Origin: Streptomyces graminofaciens
GTDB lineage: Bacteria; Actinomycetota; Actinomycetes; Streptomycetales; Streptomycetaceae
NCBI RefSeq assembly: GCF_030294945.1
Contig: NZ_AP018448.1
Span: forward strand, 930,001-994,000
DNA length: 64,000 bases
Direction of reading: 5' to 3'
Shown: positions 8,050 through 16,152 of the stretch, piece after piece
Layout: every line of letters starts with the position of its first letter
Position numbering within the stretch: the stretch's first letter is position 1
Notes under the pieces: model-generated
What the model was told of the DNA's origin: nothing
The model's database searches: none
Seen by the model: the letters and a program-made list of their open reading frames with translations, nothing else
Position numbers and translations under genes: made by a program

Positions 8050-9204
8050 TCAGGCATGAGCCGGGACGGAGGCGGCGGACGTCGCCTGGAAAGCGGCCCC
8101 GGGATCGGTCTCGTCGTCGGGCAGTCGGGCCTCCAGCTCCCGTACGAGGGGCAGCACCCGGCGGCCGAAGTACTCGACCTCCTCGTGGTAGTGGAGGAAG
8201 CCGAGCAGGAAGAGGTCGACGCCCAGCCTCTTGTAGGCGACGATCCGTTCGGCGATCTGCTCCGGGGTGCCGATCAGGCCGGTCCTGAAGCCGTCGTTGT
8301 ACTGCACGAGATCCTCGAAGGAGGAGTCCTGCCACATGCCCTTGCCGTCGGCGGTGGACTGCCCGGCCTGCTTGACGGCGGCGCCGAAGCCCTCGACGGC
8401 CTCGTGGTCGGCCTGGGCGACGATCTCACGGAGGGTGTCGCGGGCCTCGGCCTCGGTGTCGCGGGCGATGAGGAATCCGTTGAGGCCGAACTTCGGCGCC
8501 GTACGGCCGACTTGGGCGGCGGAGGCGCGTACGTCCGCGATCTGCTCGACGACTCCGTCGAAGTCCTTGCCGTTGGAGAAGTACCAGTCGGAGACCCGCC
8601 CGGCCATGGCACGGGCGGCGGTGGAGTTGCCGCCCTGGAAGATCTCCGGGTGGGGGCGCTCGGGGGTGTTGAGGGGCTTGGGCTTGAGGGAGAAGTCGCG
8701 CAGCCGGTAGAAGTCGCCGGCGAGTTCGGTGTGGTCCTCGGTCCAGATCTGGCGCAGGGCGCGGATGAACTCCTCGGAGCGGCGGTAGCGTTCGTCGTGT
8801 TCGAGCCAGGGTTCGCCGAGGGCGGTGAACTCGCCCTTGAACCAGCCGGAGACGACGTTCACGGCGAACCGGCCGTCCGACAGGTGGTCGGCTGTCGCGC
8901 CGAACTTGGCGAGTACGCCGGGGTGCCACAGGCCGGGGTGGATGGCGGCGATGACCTTCAGGCGCTCGGTGGCCAGCAGCAGGGCGAGGCTGAAACTGGT
9001 GGACTCGTGCTGGTACTCGGCGCCGTAGCTCGCCATGTAGCGGACCTGGCTGAGGGCGTAGTCGAAGCCGTTGTTCTCGGCGAGGACGGCGAGTTCACGG
9101 TTGTAGTCGTAGCCCCAGTCGGTGCGCTGCTCGATCCTGCTGGTGACGAGGCCCCCGCTGACATTGGGGACCCAGTAGGCGAATTTCACGGGTTCTGCGG
9201 GCAT
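8050..9204 (-). CDS. sfnG: Dimethylsulfone monooxygenase
   Basis: A 384-residue luciferase-family flavin monooxygenase matching SfnG, which converts dimethylsulfone to methanesulfinate with FMNH2. The start is the ATG at 9204 (MPAEPVKFAYWVPNVSGGLV), preceded by CAGGAG; upstream open frame lacks coding character. Motifs: QRTDWGYDYNRELAVLAENN, QVRYMASYGAEYQHES, GRFAVNVVSGWFKGEF, FQGGNS and the C-terminal LFLLGFLHYHEEVEYFGRRV. It is the first structural gene of the sulfur operon, 161 bases downstream of a predicted cysteine leader peptide. The combination SfnG plus SsuD allows stepwise release of sulfite from dimethylsulfone. Confidence 0.92.
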   Translation of the reverse strand: MPAEPVKFAYWVPNVSGGLVTSRIEQRTDWGYDYNRELAVLAENNGFDYALSQVRYMASYGAEYQHESTSFSLALLLATERLKVIAAIHPGLWHPGVLAKFGATADHLSDGRFAVNVVSGWFKGEFTALGEPWLEHDERYRRSEEFIRALRQIWTEDHTELAGDFYRLRDFSLKPKPLNTPERPHPEIFQGGNSTAARAMAGRVSDWYFSNGKDFDGVVEQIADVRASAAQVGRTAPKFGLNGFLIARDTEAEARDTLREIVAQADHEAVEGFGAAVKQAGQSTADGKGMWQDSSFEDLVQYNDGFRTGLIGTPEQIAERIVAYKRLGVDLFLLGFLHYHEEVEYFGRRVLPLVRELEARLPDDETDPGAAFQATSAASVPAHA

Positions 9205-9365
9205 GGCGGACTCCTGTCGCGGAGAGGGTTTTACGGCACGCCGAATTCCATGCCCGGCAAATGAGCGAACGGGAATTCGGGCGGTGCGGGGAAACACGAC
9301 GCACGGCTGCCCGAAGGAGCAGGTGCGGCGGGGAAGAAGTGCGGAAGGGCGGCGGATCCGGGGAA

Positions 9366-9449
9366 TCAGGCCGCGGCGCGACAGGAGGCGCTGGAGACGC
9401 GCGCGAGGTCGACGTGGCGTCGCCGCGTGAGGTCCAGTCGCATCTTCAT
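9366..9449 (-). CDS. Cysteine-containing leader peptide upstream of sulfur operon
   Basis: A 27-codon frame starts at ATG 9449 (GATCGAGGG just upstream as ribosome binding site; a second ATG at 9443 is in frame) and encodes a peptide containing LTRRRHVDLARVSSASCR before the stop at 9366. The RRHVDL-R-S-S-x-x-C core matches the small 'putative leader peptides' found upstream of sulfur and cysteine genes in actinomycetes. In that family a Cys codon near the 3' end is thought to sense cysteine supply through ribosome stalling. It lies 161 bases before sfnG on the same strand. Coding status is inferred from the motif, ribosome binding site and position. Confidence 0.78.
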   Translation of the reverse strand: MKMRLDLTRRRHVDLARVSSASCRAAA

Positions 9450-9586
9450 GCCCTCGATCGTGACAGTCGCCGTGCGCCACGGTCAAGGACAACCCGACCG
9501 GTCTCGTATCGCGGACCATTGAATTTCACGAAGGCGTGACAGGGAAACCCTTGAACCGCGCGTCGGGAACGCCGCATTGTGCGTGC

Positions 9587-10501
9587 GTGCGAATAGAGCA
9601 GCTGGAATACATTGCGGCGGTCACCCGCCTCGGTTCGCTGCGCCGGGCCGCCGAGGAACTCCGTCTGTCGCAGCCCGCGTTGAGCGAGACCGTACGGAAT
9701 CTGGAGCGGGAGCTGGGTGTCGATCTGCTGGAGCGCAAGCGGTCCGGGGCACGGATGAGCGCGGAGGGCCGGGAGCTGCTGCCGCACATCATCAACGTGC
9801 TGGACGCCGTCGACCGCCTGCGTGGCGCGGCGGGCGAGCACCATAGGATCAGCCGCATGGTGAGGGTCGGCACGGTGAACGCGGCGACCGTGCCGTTGCT
9901 CATCCCGGCGGTCCGGGAGTTCCGGGCGGCCCATCCGACGACGCAGGTCGAGGTGGTCGGCGCCCAGCAGTCCGAGATCCACCGGGCCCTGCTGGAGGGC
10001 GGGTTCGACCTCGGTCTGGTGAACCATCTGGACGGCGACGATCTGCCCGCCGACTTCGAGAGTACCGAACTGCTGCGGGGGCGCCCGGTGTTGTGTCTTC
10101 GCCCGGACAGTCCGCTGGCCCGGCTGTCCGCCGTCACGGTCGACGACGTTCTCGACGGGCCGGAGCCGGTGATCGCGATGCGCTCCGGCTACGTCATGCA
10201 CCGGTACGCCCACCGGCTGCTGCGGGGCCGCTCCCCCGACTTCTCCTTCTCCACCGACGGGGCGGAAATGGGCAAGCTGATGGTCGCGGAGGGACTGGGC
10301 GCCACGCTCCTGCCCGACTTCAGTGTGATCGGCGATCCGCTGGAGCGGCGGGGCGCGATCACGTATCGCCCGATCTCCGACGACTCCACCGAGGTCCTGC
10401 TGATGCTCCAGCGCAGGAAGGCGGAGTCCGTGCCACGGGCCGCGCGGGACCTGCACGAGACGTTCGTCCGCAGGGCGCGGGCGCTGAGCCAGTGCTCCTA
10501 G
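9587..10501 (+). CDS. LysR-family transcriptional regulator of the sulfur operon
   Basis: A LysR-type regulator of 304 residues if translated from the GTG at 9587 (reading VRIEQLEYIAAVTRLGSLRR), where LysR proteins normally begin. A longer frame from ATG 9536 would add 17 atypical residues. The winged HTH covers residues ~1-60 (AAEELRLSQPALSETVRNLE, LGVDLLERKRSG). The effector-binding domain follows (VRVGTVNAATVPLLIPAVRE, FDLGLVNHL, LMVAEGLGATLLPDFSVIGD). It is divergent from the leader peptide and sfnG operon, the usual arrangement for a LysR activator of the facing genes. The inducer may be a sulfur metabolite, by analogy with CysB-type regulators. The stop TAG lies in a CTAG. Confidence 0.88.
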   Translation: MRIEQLEYIAAVTRLGSLRRAAEELRLSQPALSETVRNLERELGVDLLERKRSGARMSAEGRELLPHIINVLDAVDRLRGAAGEHHRISRMVRVGTVNAATVPLLIPAVREFRAAHPTTQVEVVGAQQSEIHRALLEGGFDLGLVNHLDGDDLPADFESTELLRGRPVLCLRPDSPLARLSAVTVDDVLDGPEPVIAMRSGYVMHRYAHRLLRGRSPDFSFSTDGAEMGKLMVAEGLGATLLPDFSVIGDPLERRGAITYRPISDDSTEVLLMLQRRKAESVPRAARDLHETFVRRARALSQCS

Positions 10502-11019
10502 CGGCTCCAGGGTGTCATCGGGTCCGCCGGGCCGGCGCACAGCCGCTGAGGCCGCTGAGGCGCTGCACCAGCTGGTCCGTGTTCACGACGGCCTCAATCC
10601 CGCACCGTCCGTCGCGGTGATCCCGGACTCGGCGTCGCCTGGGCGGACTCCGCCTACGGCGGGACCCTCGTCGACTGCTCCCACTCCTTCCTCGGTATCA
10701 CTCTCAAGACGGTGCTCCGCCCCAAGGCCCAGGACGGCTTCGCCGTCCTGGCCAAGCCGTGGCGAGTCGAGCGGGCGATCCCGTGGATCACGAGAGCCAG
10801 GAGAAACGTGCGTGACCACGAGAGGCTTGACTCCCACAGCGAGGCCCACGCCACCTGGACAAGCCCAAGCCCGTACGCATCCGGGTGCAGCCACAGACGA
10901 TCCGCCTGGCCCCCACCGCCTTGTCCTGGACGGGCAAGTCCGATGTCCGGGGTTCCCCTATCTCCAGGAGACTCCTGGGCTGTTTCGAAACGACCTGCGT
11001 CAGCCGTCCCCAGCCGGCC
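10502..11019. other. Gap holding an IS relic and otherwise no gene
   Basis: About 520 bases between the LysR gene and the anti-sigma-like gene. It contains the IS5-type transposase relic (10628-10863). Further on, at about 10978-10995, is a sequence reading GGGCTGTTTCGAAACGA that resembles the terminal repeat (GGCGTGTTTCGAAAG) of the inverted-repeat elements at 22857, 42094 and 50466. No intact gene is supported. Confidence 0.5.
10628..10863 (+). pseudogene. C-terminal relic of an IS5-family DDE transposase
   Basis: The plus strand reads WADSAYGGTLVDCSHSFLGI, then LKTVLRPKAQDGFAVLAKPW, RVERAIPWITRARRNVRDHE and RLDSHSEAHATW. This corresponds to the C-terminal third of IS5-type transposases, including the ADSAY block, the 'RPK...GFAVL' strand and the RWRVER-W--RRN--D-E signature with the catalytic Glu. 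Everything upstream of ADSAY, including the first Asp, is unrecognisable, and no start codon fits. It is inactive. Its origin next to a terminal-repeat-like sequence makes it a candidate ancestor of the short elements in this window. Confidence 0.7.
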
Positions 11020-11652
11020 TCAACCGCCTGCCACGGGCCTGGAGCCGATGGCTGCGCAGGCCGCCTTATTCGTGGGGTAGCCGTCCGCCGGGTAGATCAC
11101 CGGCCCGCCGAGTTCCCCATGGTCGTCGGTGGCCGAGGACTCGCCGCTGTCGGAGGACTCGCCGCTGTCGGGCTGCGGGTTGGGGAAATAGCAGGCCGCG
11201 AACCGGGTCGGCTTGGGAGTCTGTGGCACTGTGCCCTGTGCGGGCTGGTTCCACATCCGGTCCCAGGACGCCGCGCAGGAACGCGCCGCGTCCTGCGGAT
11301 CGAAATCCTTCATGGCCTTGAGCGGCAGCTGGCTCAGGTCCGCCTCGGGCGACAGCGTGCGAGCGCACATGACATTGCGCCCGTCCTCGCCCCATGGCCC
11401 GAATGTGGCTACGGCAGCCGTGGTGGCGCCCCCGAGGAGGACGGCCGTGACCGCACCCACCATGAACAGGTGCCGGCGTCTCCCGGAACCGGCCGTGCCA
11501 CGCGGCTGCTCGGTTCGTCGCAGGATCTCCCGCAGGACGGCCTGGCCGTCTTCGGACGCCGCCCAGCCTTCGGTGCCGTCGCCGGTGGGGCGCAGGGCGC
11601 GGACGGCGGCGAGGTCGGGCGCCTGGCTGTGCTTGGTGACGGTCTGCTTCAT
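11020..11652 (-). CDS. Single-pass membrane protein, probable anti-sigma partner of the ECF sigma
   Basis: A 210-residue protein whose ATG (11652, GGGAG upstream) overlaps the stop of the ECF sigma gene in an ATGA, so the two are translationally coupled. An N-terminal cytoplasmic part of ~75 residues is followed by one membrane segment (HLFMVGAVTAVLLGGATTAA) and an extracytoplasmic domain with several Cys (CARTLSPEADLSQLPLKAMK, DAARSCAASWD, ACYFPNPQPDSGESS). No ZAS zinc motif (HxxxCxxC) is visible. The coupling and topology suggest it senses the envelope and holds the sigma factor, but this function is inferred from position, not from a recognised domain. Confidence 0.7.
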   Translation of the reverse strand: MKQTVTKHSQAPDLAAVRALRPTGDGTEGWAASEDGQAVLREILRRTEQPRGTAGSGRRRHLFMVGAVTAVLLGGATTAAVATFGPWGEDGRNVMCARTLSPEADLSQLPLKAMKDFDPQDAARSCAASWDRMWNQPAQGTVPQTPKPTRFAACYFPNPQPDSGESSDSGESSATDDHGELGGPVIYPADGYPTNKAACAAIGSRPVAGG

Positions 11653-12236
11653 GCTGACTCCCGTTGGGTGAAGTGGGGCTGGGCAAGAGCGCCATGGACC
11701 GGCTGTGCATGGCCTGCACGGGGCAGCGCCGCCCTGAACCGTTTGCGCGCCCGGTGCAGGCGCACAGCGAAGGCAGTGGCCGTGCAGCCCGCGACCACGG
11801 CCGCCTGCTTGGCCGTCAGGCCGTACCAGGCACTCAGCACGAGTACCTCCCGGTCCTGTTCGGAAAGCGCCGACAGCGCGGCGGCCACCTCGGCACGTGT
11901 CCCTATCGCGTCCCCGATCTCCGCGGTCCCCGTCCGGTCGGCCATCACCGCCAAGCGCTCGGTCAGTGCGCGGTGCCGCTGGTCGGACCGCACGCGGTTG
12001 GCGAGCAGCCGCCGGGCCGAGGCGAGCAGCCACGGCAGGGCATCGTCGGGTACGGACCCGGACTTGCGCCAGGCCAGCACGAAGGTCTCCGACAGGATGT
12101 CCTGTGTTGTGTCCCGGTCCGTACGGTGCAGCAGATACGCCAGGACCCGATCAGCATGAGCCGTATAGAGTGCCTCCAGGGCCCGGTGTCCGGCCGGGTC
12201 ACCGTTCTCCCCGGCGGTTGTTCGTCGTCGTCTCAC
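11649..12236 (-). CDS. ECF RNA polymerase sigma factor
   Basis: A 195-residue sigma-70 family protein with only regions 2 and 4. Region 2: LEALYTAHADRVLAYLLHRT through DILSETFVLAWRKSGSVPDD, with the PWLLASARRLLANR helix that contacts the -10 element. Region 4: LSALSEQDREVLVLSAWYGL, then TAKQAAVVAGCTATAFAVRL with the -35-binding helix and a basic RARKRFR end. It overlaps the following membrane-protein gene by 4 bases (ATGA), a typical sigma/anti-sigma arrangement. Target promoters are unknown. The ATG at 12236 is the first plausible start. Confidence 0.88.
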   Translation of the reverse strand: MRRRRTTAGENGDPAGHRALEALYTAHADRVLAYLLHRTDRDTTQDILSETFVLAWRKSGSVPDDALPWLLASARRLLANRVRSDQRHRALTERLAVMADRTGTAEIGDAIGTRAEVAAALSALSEQDREVLVLSAWYGLTAKQAAVVAGCTATAFAVRLHRARKRFRAALPRAGHAQPVHGALAQPHFTQRESA

Positions 12237-12786
12237 AGCACCTCCATGTTCGGTCCATCAACGGCCGTCAACGGCCGTCAACCGGGAGATGTACAGCCGG
12301 GCCGGATCTCTTACAGCATCTGGCGGATTCGGGATCGGGCCGTCTCGGCAGGCGTGACACGGAGCACGAGCCTGCCGTGAGTACACACCCCGCGCGAGTC
12401 GCCCGTGCGCGATCGCCACCTGCTCCAGAGGGAAGGGCTCACCACGCTCGCCGACCACCTCACCGCCCACGGCCCGGCCCTTGAGATGCTCGCCGGGCCC
12501 CTGCCCCATGTTGTGACCCGCGGCCGACCGGTACCAGTCACAGAACGTCACAGATCAGCGGTTCTGACACAGCTTCCGAGGCCGCTGAGACCGCTGCATC
12601 CGAACCGGTCCCGTCCGCGGAAGTGACTGGTGAGGGACCCGGTACGGAGGAAGGGCCCATGGGCACGCGAGGGCTGCGCGCCCATGCCTCCGGCCGGGGC
12701 GTCTCCCCCCTGCCGTCGTGCCCGGCGGCACGGCCTGCGGCGGCGCACGCGCGGCAGCCGTCCGTCACCCCTCTCCGGAGTGCTTC
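12237..12786. other. Intergenic stretch without a supported gene
   Basis: About 550 bases between the divergent ECF sigma and photolyase genes. A short direct repeat of AACGGCCGTC occurs around 12260-12280. Small open frames at 12258-12551 (minus) and 12405-12626 (plus) lack convincing starts and recognised domains. Promoters for both flanking genes must lie here, but I could not fix them. Confidence 0.45.
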
Positions 12787-14157
12787 ATGAACGTCTCGGT
12801 CATCCTGTTCACCGCCGATCTGCGCCTGCACGACCATCCGCCGCTGCGGGCCGCCCTCGACGGCTCCCGCCAGGTCGTCCCGCTGTTCGTACGTGACCCT
12901 GCCGTGGACCGCGCCGGCTTCGCCGCCCCCAACCGGCTCGCCTTTCTCGCCGACTGTCTGCGGGACCTGGACACCGGCTTGCGCGAGCGCGGCGGGCGGC
13001 TCGTGGTGCGCTCGGGCGACGTCGTCGAGCAGGTGCTCAAGGTGGTGGCCGAGGCGGACGCCGACGAGGTGCACCTGGCGGCCGACGTCAGCGCCCACGC
13101 ACGTCACCGGGAGACACGGCTGCGGCGGGTACTGGAGGAGCAGGGCGTACGACTGCACGTCCACGACACCGTGACCACGGCCGTTCCGCCGGGCGCGCTG
13201 TCCCCCGCCGCGTCGGACCACTTCGCCGTCTTCACCCCGTACTTCCGGCAGTGGTCTCGGGAGCCCATCCGCGACACCCTGGCGGCACCCCGCGCCGTGC
13301 CGGTCCCGGACGGAGTCGGCTCAGAGCCGCTCCCTTCCCGTACGGCCGTCACGGGGCTGTCGGACGGTCTCGCGCCGGGCGGCGAGCAGGCGGGCCGCAG
13401 TCGTCTGACCGCGTGGCTGCGCGACGGAATCACGGCGTACGAGGACCGCCACGACGACCTGGCGGGCGACGCGACCTCCCGCCTCTCGCCCCATCTGCAC
13501 TTCGGCACCCTCTCGCCCGTCGAACTCGTCAACCGGGCCCGCCGGGCGGGCGGCGGCGCGGGCGCGGAGGCATTCGTACGGCAGCTCGCGTGGCGGGACT
13601 TCCACCGGCAGGTGCTGGCGGCCCGCCCGGAGGCGGCATCCGTCGACTACCGCACCAGGAACGACCGTTGGCGGTCGGTGCCGGACGAGGTCGAGGCGTG
13701 GCGGGAGGGCCGCACCGGCTACCCGGTGGTCGACGCGGCGATGCGCCAGCTCCGCCACGAGGGCTGGATGCACAACCGTGGCCGACTGCTGACCGCGAGC
13801 TTCCTCACCAAGACGCTGTACGTGGACTGGCGGGTCGGCGCCCGGCATTTCCTGGACCTGCTCGTCGACGGCGATGTGGCCAACAACCAGCTCAACTGGC
13901 AGTGGATGGCCGGCACCGGCACGGACAGCCGCCCCAACCGCGTTCTCAACCCGGTCACCCAGGCGAAGCGGTACGACCCCGACGGGACATACGTACGCCG
14001 CTGGGTGCCGGAGTTGGCGCACGTCGAGGGGCCCGGCGTGCATGAACCATGGAAGCTGCGGGGCCTGGACCGCGCCGCGACGGACTATCCGGAGCCGATC
14101 GTCGAGTTGAGCGAGGGACGGGCTCGGTTCCTGCGTGGGCGTGGGATGGCGGTGTAG
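12787..14157 (+). CDS. phr: Class I deoxyribodipyrimidine photolyase
   Basis: A 456-residue DNA photolyase that repairs UV-induced cyclobutane pyrimidine dimers using FAD and light. The N-terminal alpha/beta antenna domain starts SVILFTADLRLHDHPPLRAA. The C-terminal FAD-binding domain carries the family signature: LAWRDFHRQVLA, TGYPVVDAAMRQL, GWMHNRGRLLTASFLTKTLY, VDWRVGARHFLDLLVDGDVA, NNQLNWQWMAGTGTDSRPNR and VLNPVTQAKRYDP. I chose the ATG at 12787 (CGGAG upstream) over an earlier in-frame codon at 12718 because the family begins at this point. It sits beside a MerR regulator with a B12-like domain and an ECF sigma factor, which suggests light- or stress-responsive expression. Confidence 0.95.
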   Translation: MNVSVILFTADLRLHDHPPLRAALDGSRQVVPLFVRDPAVDRAGFAAPNRLAFLADCLRDLDTGLRERGGRLVVRSGDVVEQVLKVVAEADADEVHLAADVSAHARHRETRLRRVLEEQGVRLHVHDTVTTAVPPGALSPAASDHFAVFTPYFRQWSREPIRDTLAAPRAVPVPDGVGSEPLPSRTAVTGLSDGLAPGGEQAGRSRLTAWLRDGITAYEDRHDDLAGDATSRLSPHLHFGTLSPVELVNRARRAGGGAGAEAFVRQLAWRDFHRQVLAARPEAASVDYRTRNDRWRSVPDEVEAWREGRTGYPVVDAAMRQLRHEGWMHNRGRLLTASFLTKTLYVDWRVGARHFLDLLVDGDVANNQLNWQWMAGTGTDSRPNRVLNPVTQAKRYDPDGTYVRRWVPELAHVEGPGVHEPWKLRGLDRAATDYPEPIVELSEGRARFLRGRGMAV

Positions 14158-14255
14158 GGCCGGGGGCCGGGGCCGCATCAGCGCCAGGGTTCGGGGCCGC
14201 GGAACTCCCCCTCGCACCGCAGGTCGGCGCACCCCTCAGGACCACCCGCGCAAGG

Positions 14256-15260
14256 TCACCCGGATGCCGCGGGCACCTGCCGTGTCCGGGCCACGCTTCC
14301 GTGCATGCCGGACAGGATCTCCACCGCCTCGCTCAGCACGGACGGCCGCACCATCCCGGGCGCGGGGTGCCCGTGCCAGCCCGGGCCGCCCAGGACGACG
14401 ACCGGCTGTCGGCGCGCGCCCCTCACTCCCCACCGTGTGGCGGCGACATGGCGGGCCAGGGGCAGGCTCGCGGAGGAACGGGCCTGGGACCAGAGGACGA
14501 CGGCGGAGGGGCCGATCCGGTCGACCGCCGCGATGAGCGCCTCGGCGGGGACCGCCGCGCCGAACATCCTTGTGGGCAGACGGAGTTCACCCAGTGCGGC
14601 GTTGAGCGCCTCCAGTGGGAGGGTGTGCTGTTCGCCGGGGACGCAGGCCAGGACGACCGGGCCGGGGGCGGTGGCGTCGCGCCGGGATTCGGGTGGTCGG
14701 GTGTGGCGGCGCAGGGCGGTGGAGATGTGCCAGGACAGCAGGTGTTCGACCTCGACGTAGCGGTCCCCGGACGACTCCCACTTACGGCCCACCGCGTGCA
14801 GCGTCGGCACCATCACCTCCTGCCAGGCGACCATGAGTCCGTACTTCTCCACCGCCCCGGCCAACTGCTCCTCGACGGACGGAACGTCGAGCCGTCCGGC
14901 GGCACGGGCGAGGCCGCGGCACTCCTTGCGGACGTCGCCCGGGGGCGGCGGGCCGACGGGGGCCGGTGAACGCCGGGGGCGGTCCGCCTCAGGCCCTGCC
15001 CCCGCACCGGCTCCCTCCTTCGCTGCGCGGGCCGCCTCCGCGGGCGGGACCCCGGCGGACGTCAGCCGGCACATGGTCTCCAGCACCGTCGCGTCCTGCG
15101 GGGTCCAACGCCGGTGCCTCCCCTCGGGGCGCACCGCGGGCCCGATGCCGTACCGGCGGTCCCAGGACCGCAGCGTCGTGGGCGACACGCCCAGCCGCCG
15201 TGCCAGGGCACCGGTGGTGAGCCCCGGTTCGACGGGGTTTTCGTCCGTGAATGCACCCAT
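14256..15260 (-). CDS. MerR-family regulator with cobalamin-binding-like C-terminal domain
   Basis: A 334-residue regulator. The N-terminal MerR winged HTH is clear (LTTGALARRLGVSPTTLRSW, DRRYGIGPAVRPEGRHRRWT). After a linker comes a four-helix region (VEEQLAGAVEKYGLMVAWQE, VMVPTLHAVGRKWESSGDRY, VEVEHLLSWH) and a Rossmann-like part (VVLACVPGEQHTLPLEALNA through SAVVLWSQA). This matches the architecture of CarH/LitR photoreceptor regulators, which use adenosylcobalamin. In CarH a Trp is followed ten residues later by Glu-His; here the spacing is one longer (W-x10-EH), and the axial-ligand motif is GEQH. Divergent from an ECF sigma gene and convergent with photolyase. B12 binding is inferred and not certain. 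Confidence 0.8.
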   Translation of the reverse strand: MGAFTDENPVEPGLTTGALARRLGVSPTTLRSWDRRYGIGPAVRPEGRHRRWTPQDATVLETMCRLTSAGVPPAEAARAAKEGAGAGAGPEADRPRRSPAPVGPPPPGDVRKECRGLARAAGRLDVPSVEEQLAGAVEKYGLMVAWQEVMVPTLHAVGRKWESSGDRYVEVEHLLSWHISTALRRHTRPPESRRDATAPGPVVLACVPGEQHTLPLEALNAALGELRLPTRMFGAAVPAEALIAAVDRIGPSAVVLWSQARSSASLPLARHVAATRWGVRGARRQPVVVLGGPGWHGHPAPGMVRPSVLSEAVEILSGMHGSVARTRQVPAASG

Positions 15261-15362
15261 GAGTTCCGACTATACGATGCAGAAGCGATGCGTGTTGAGG
15301 CGCTCACGCGTCGCCTCGCACGATGAGGGTGTCCGCACCGCCCATCGTGAGGAGCAGACGCC

Positions 15363-15941
15363 ATGACCCCGCGTCCGAGCACGTGCCGAAGTGCCGAGCC
15401 CGCCGACGACGAACTGGCGCGGGGCCTGGCCGCGGGTGACGAGGCGAGCTTGGCCGTCGCCTATCGCCGCTGGTCGGCGCTGGTGCACACGCTCGCCTGG
15501 CGCAGTCTCGGCGACGCCGGCGAGGCGGAGGACGTCACCCAGCAGGTGTTCCTCGGCGTATGGCGCGGGCGGCACGGCTACCGGCCCGAGCGGGGTGCGA
15601 TCGGCGCCTGGATCGTCGGCATCGCCAGGCACCGGATCGCCGACGCCCTCTCCGCCCGGACCCGCCGGGCTGACCTGGTCGCCTCGGCGGGTACCGCCCT
15701 CCCCCTCACCGGCCCCGGCCGCGACGACCCCGAGGCCGCCCTGGACCGCGTACTGCTCCGCACCGAACTCGCCCGGCTCCCGGCACCCCAACAGCGGGTG
15801 CTGCGCCTGACCTTCTACGAGGACCTCACCCAGACCCAGATCGCGGAACGCACAGGCCTGCCCCTGGGCACGGTCAAGAGCCACACCCGGCGGGGCCTGG
15901 GACGACTGCGCGGCCGCCTCGGCGAGGAAGGCCGCACGTGA
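15363..15941 (+). CDS. ECF RNA polymerase sigma factor
   Basis: A 192-residue ECF sigma factor. Region 2 spans LARGLAAGDEASLAVAYRRW, GEAEDVTQQVFLGVWRGRHG and AWIVGIARHRIADALSARTR. Region 4 spans LARLPAPQQRVLRLTFYEDL and TQTQIAERTGLPLGTVKSHT with a basic end (RRGLGRLRGRL). It is divergent from the MerR/B12-like regulator with ~100 bases between them, so that regulator probably controls it. The stop overlaps a GTG in GTGA, the place where an anti-sigma gene normally starts, but only a truncated frame follows (15938-16072). The sigma factor may therefore be controlled mainly at transcription. Confidence 0.9.
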   Translation: MTPRPSTCRSAEPADDELARGLAAGDEASLAVAYRRWSALVHTLAWRSLGDAGEAEDVTQQVFLGVWRGRHGYRPERGAIGAWIVGIARHRIADALSARTRRADLVASAGTALPLTGPGRDDPEAALDRVLLRTELARLPAPQQRVLRLTFYEDLTQTQIAERTGLPLGTVKSHTRRGLGRLRGRLGEEGRT

Positions 15942-16072
15942 CCGCGCGCACCGACGAAGACACACCGGATTGGGAGTCGGCGCTCTTCGGGGGGCTCCCC
16001 TCAGCAAGGTCGACACACGGGACCACAGCCGCCCCGCCCCCTCTCTCACCTCTACACATAAAGGCAAAATAA
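15938..16072 (+). pseudogene. Truncated anti-sigma-like remnant
   Basis: A 44-codon frame starts at GTG 15938, overlapping the sigma stop (GTGA). It begins VTARTDEDTPDWESALFGGL, like the first residues of cytoplasmic anti-sigma factors that follow ECF genes, then degenerates into a Pro/Ser tail (PPPLSPLHIKAK) and stops. No zinc motif or binding helix remains. It looks like a deletion relic; a very short functional peptide cannot be excluded. Confidence 0.45.
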
Positions 16073-16152
16073 GCGCAGAATGAACGTACGCGGCGCTTAC
16101 CGCATACCCCACCAGACGCGGTCAGGCCTGCCGAGTTCAAAGGAGTCGAGTC

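Noticed and set aside
12258..12626. Small open frames between the ECF sigma and photolyase genes
   Set aside because: No ribosome binding site, no recognised domain, and frames on both strands look equally poor.
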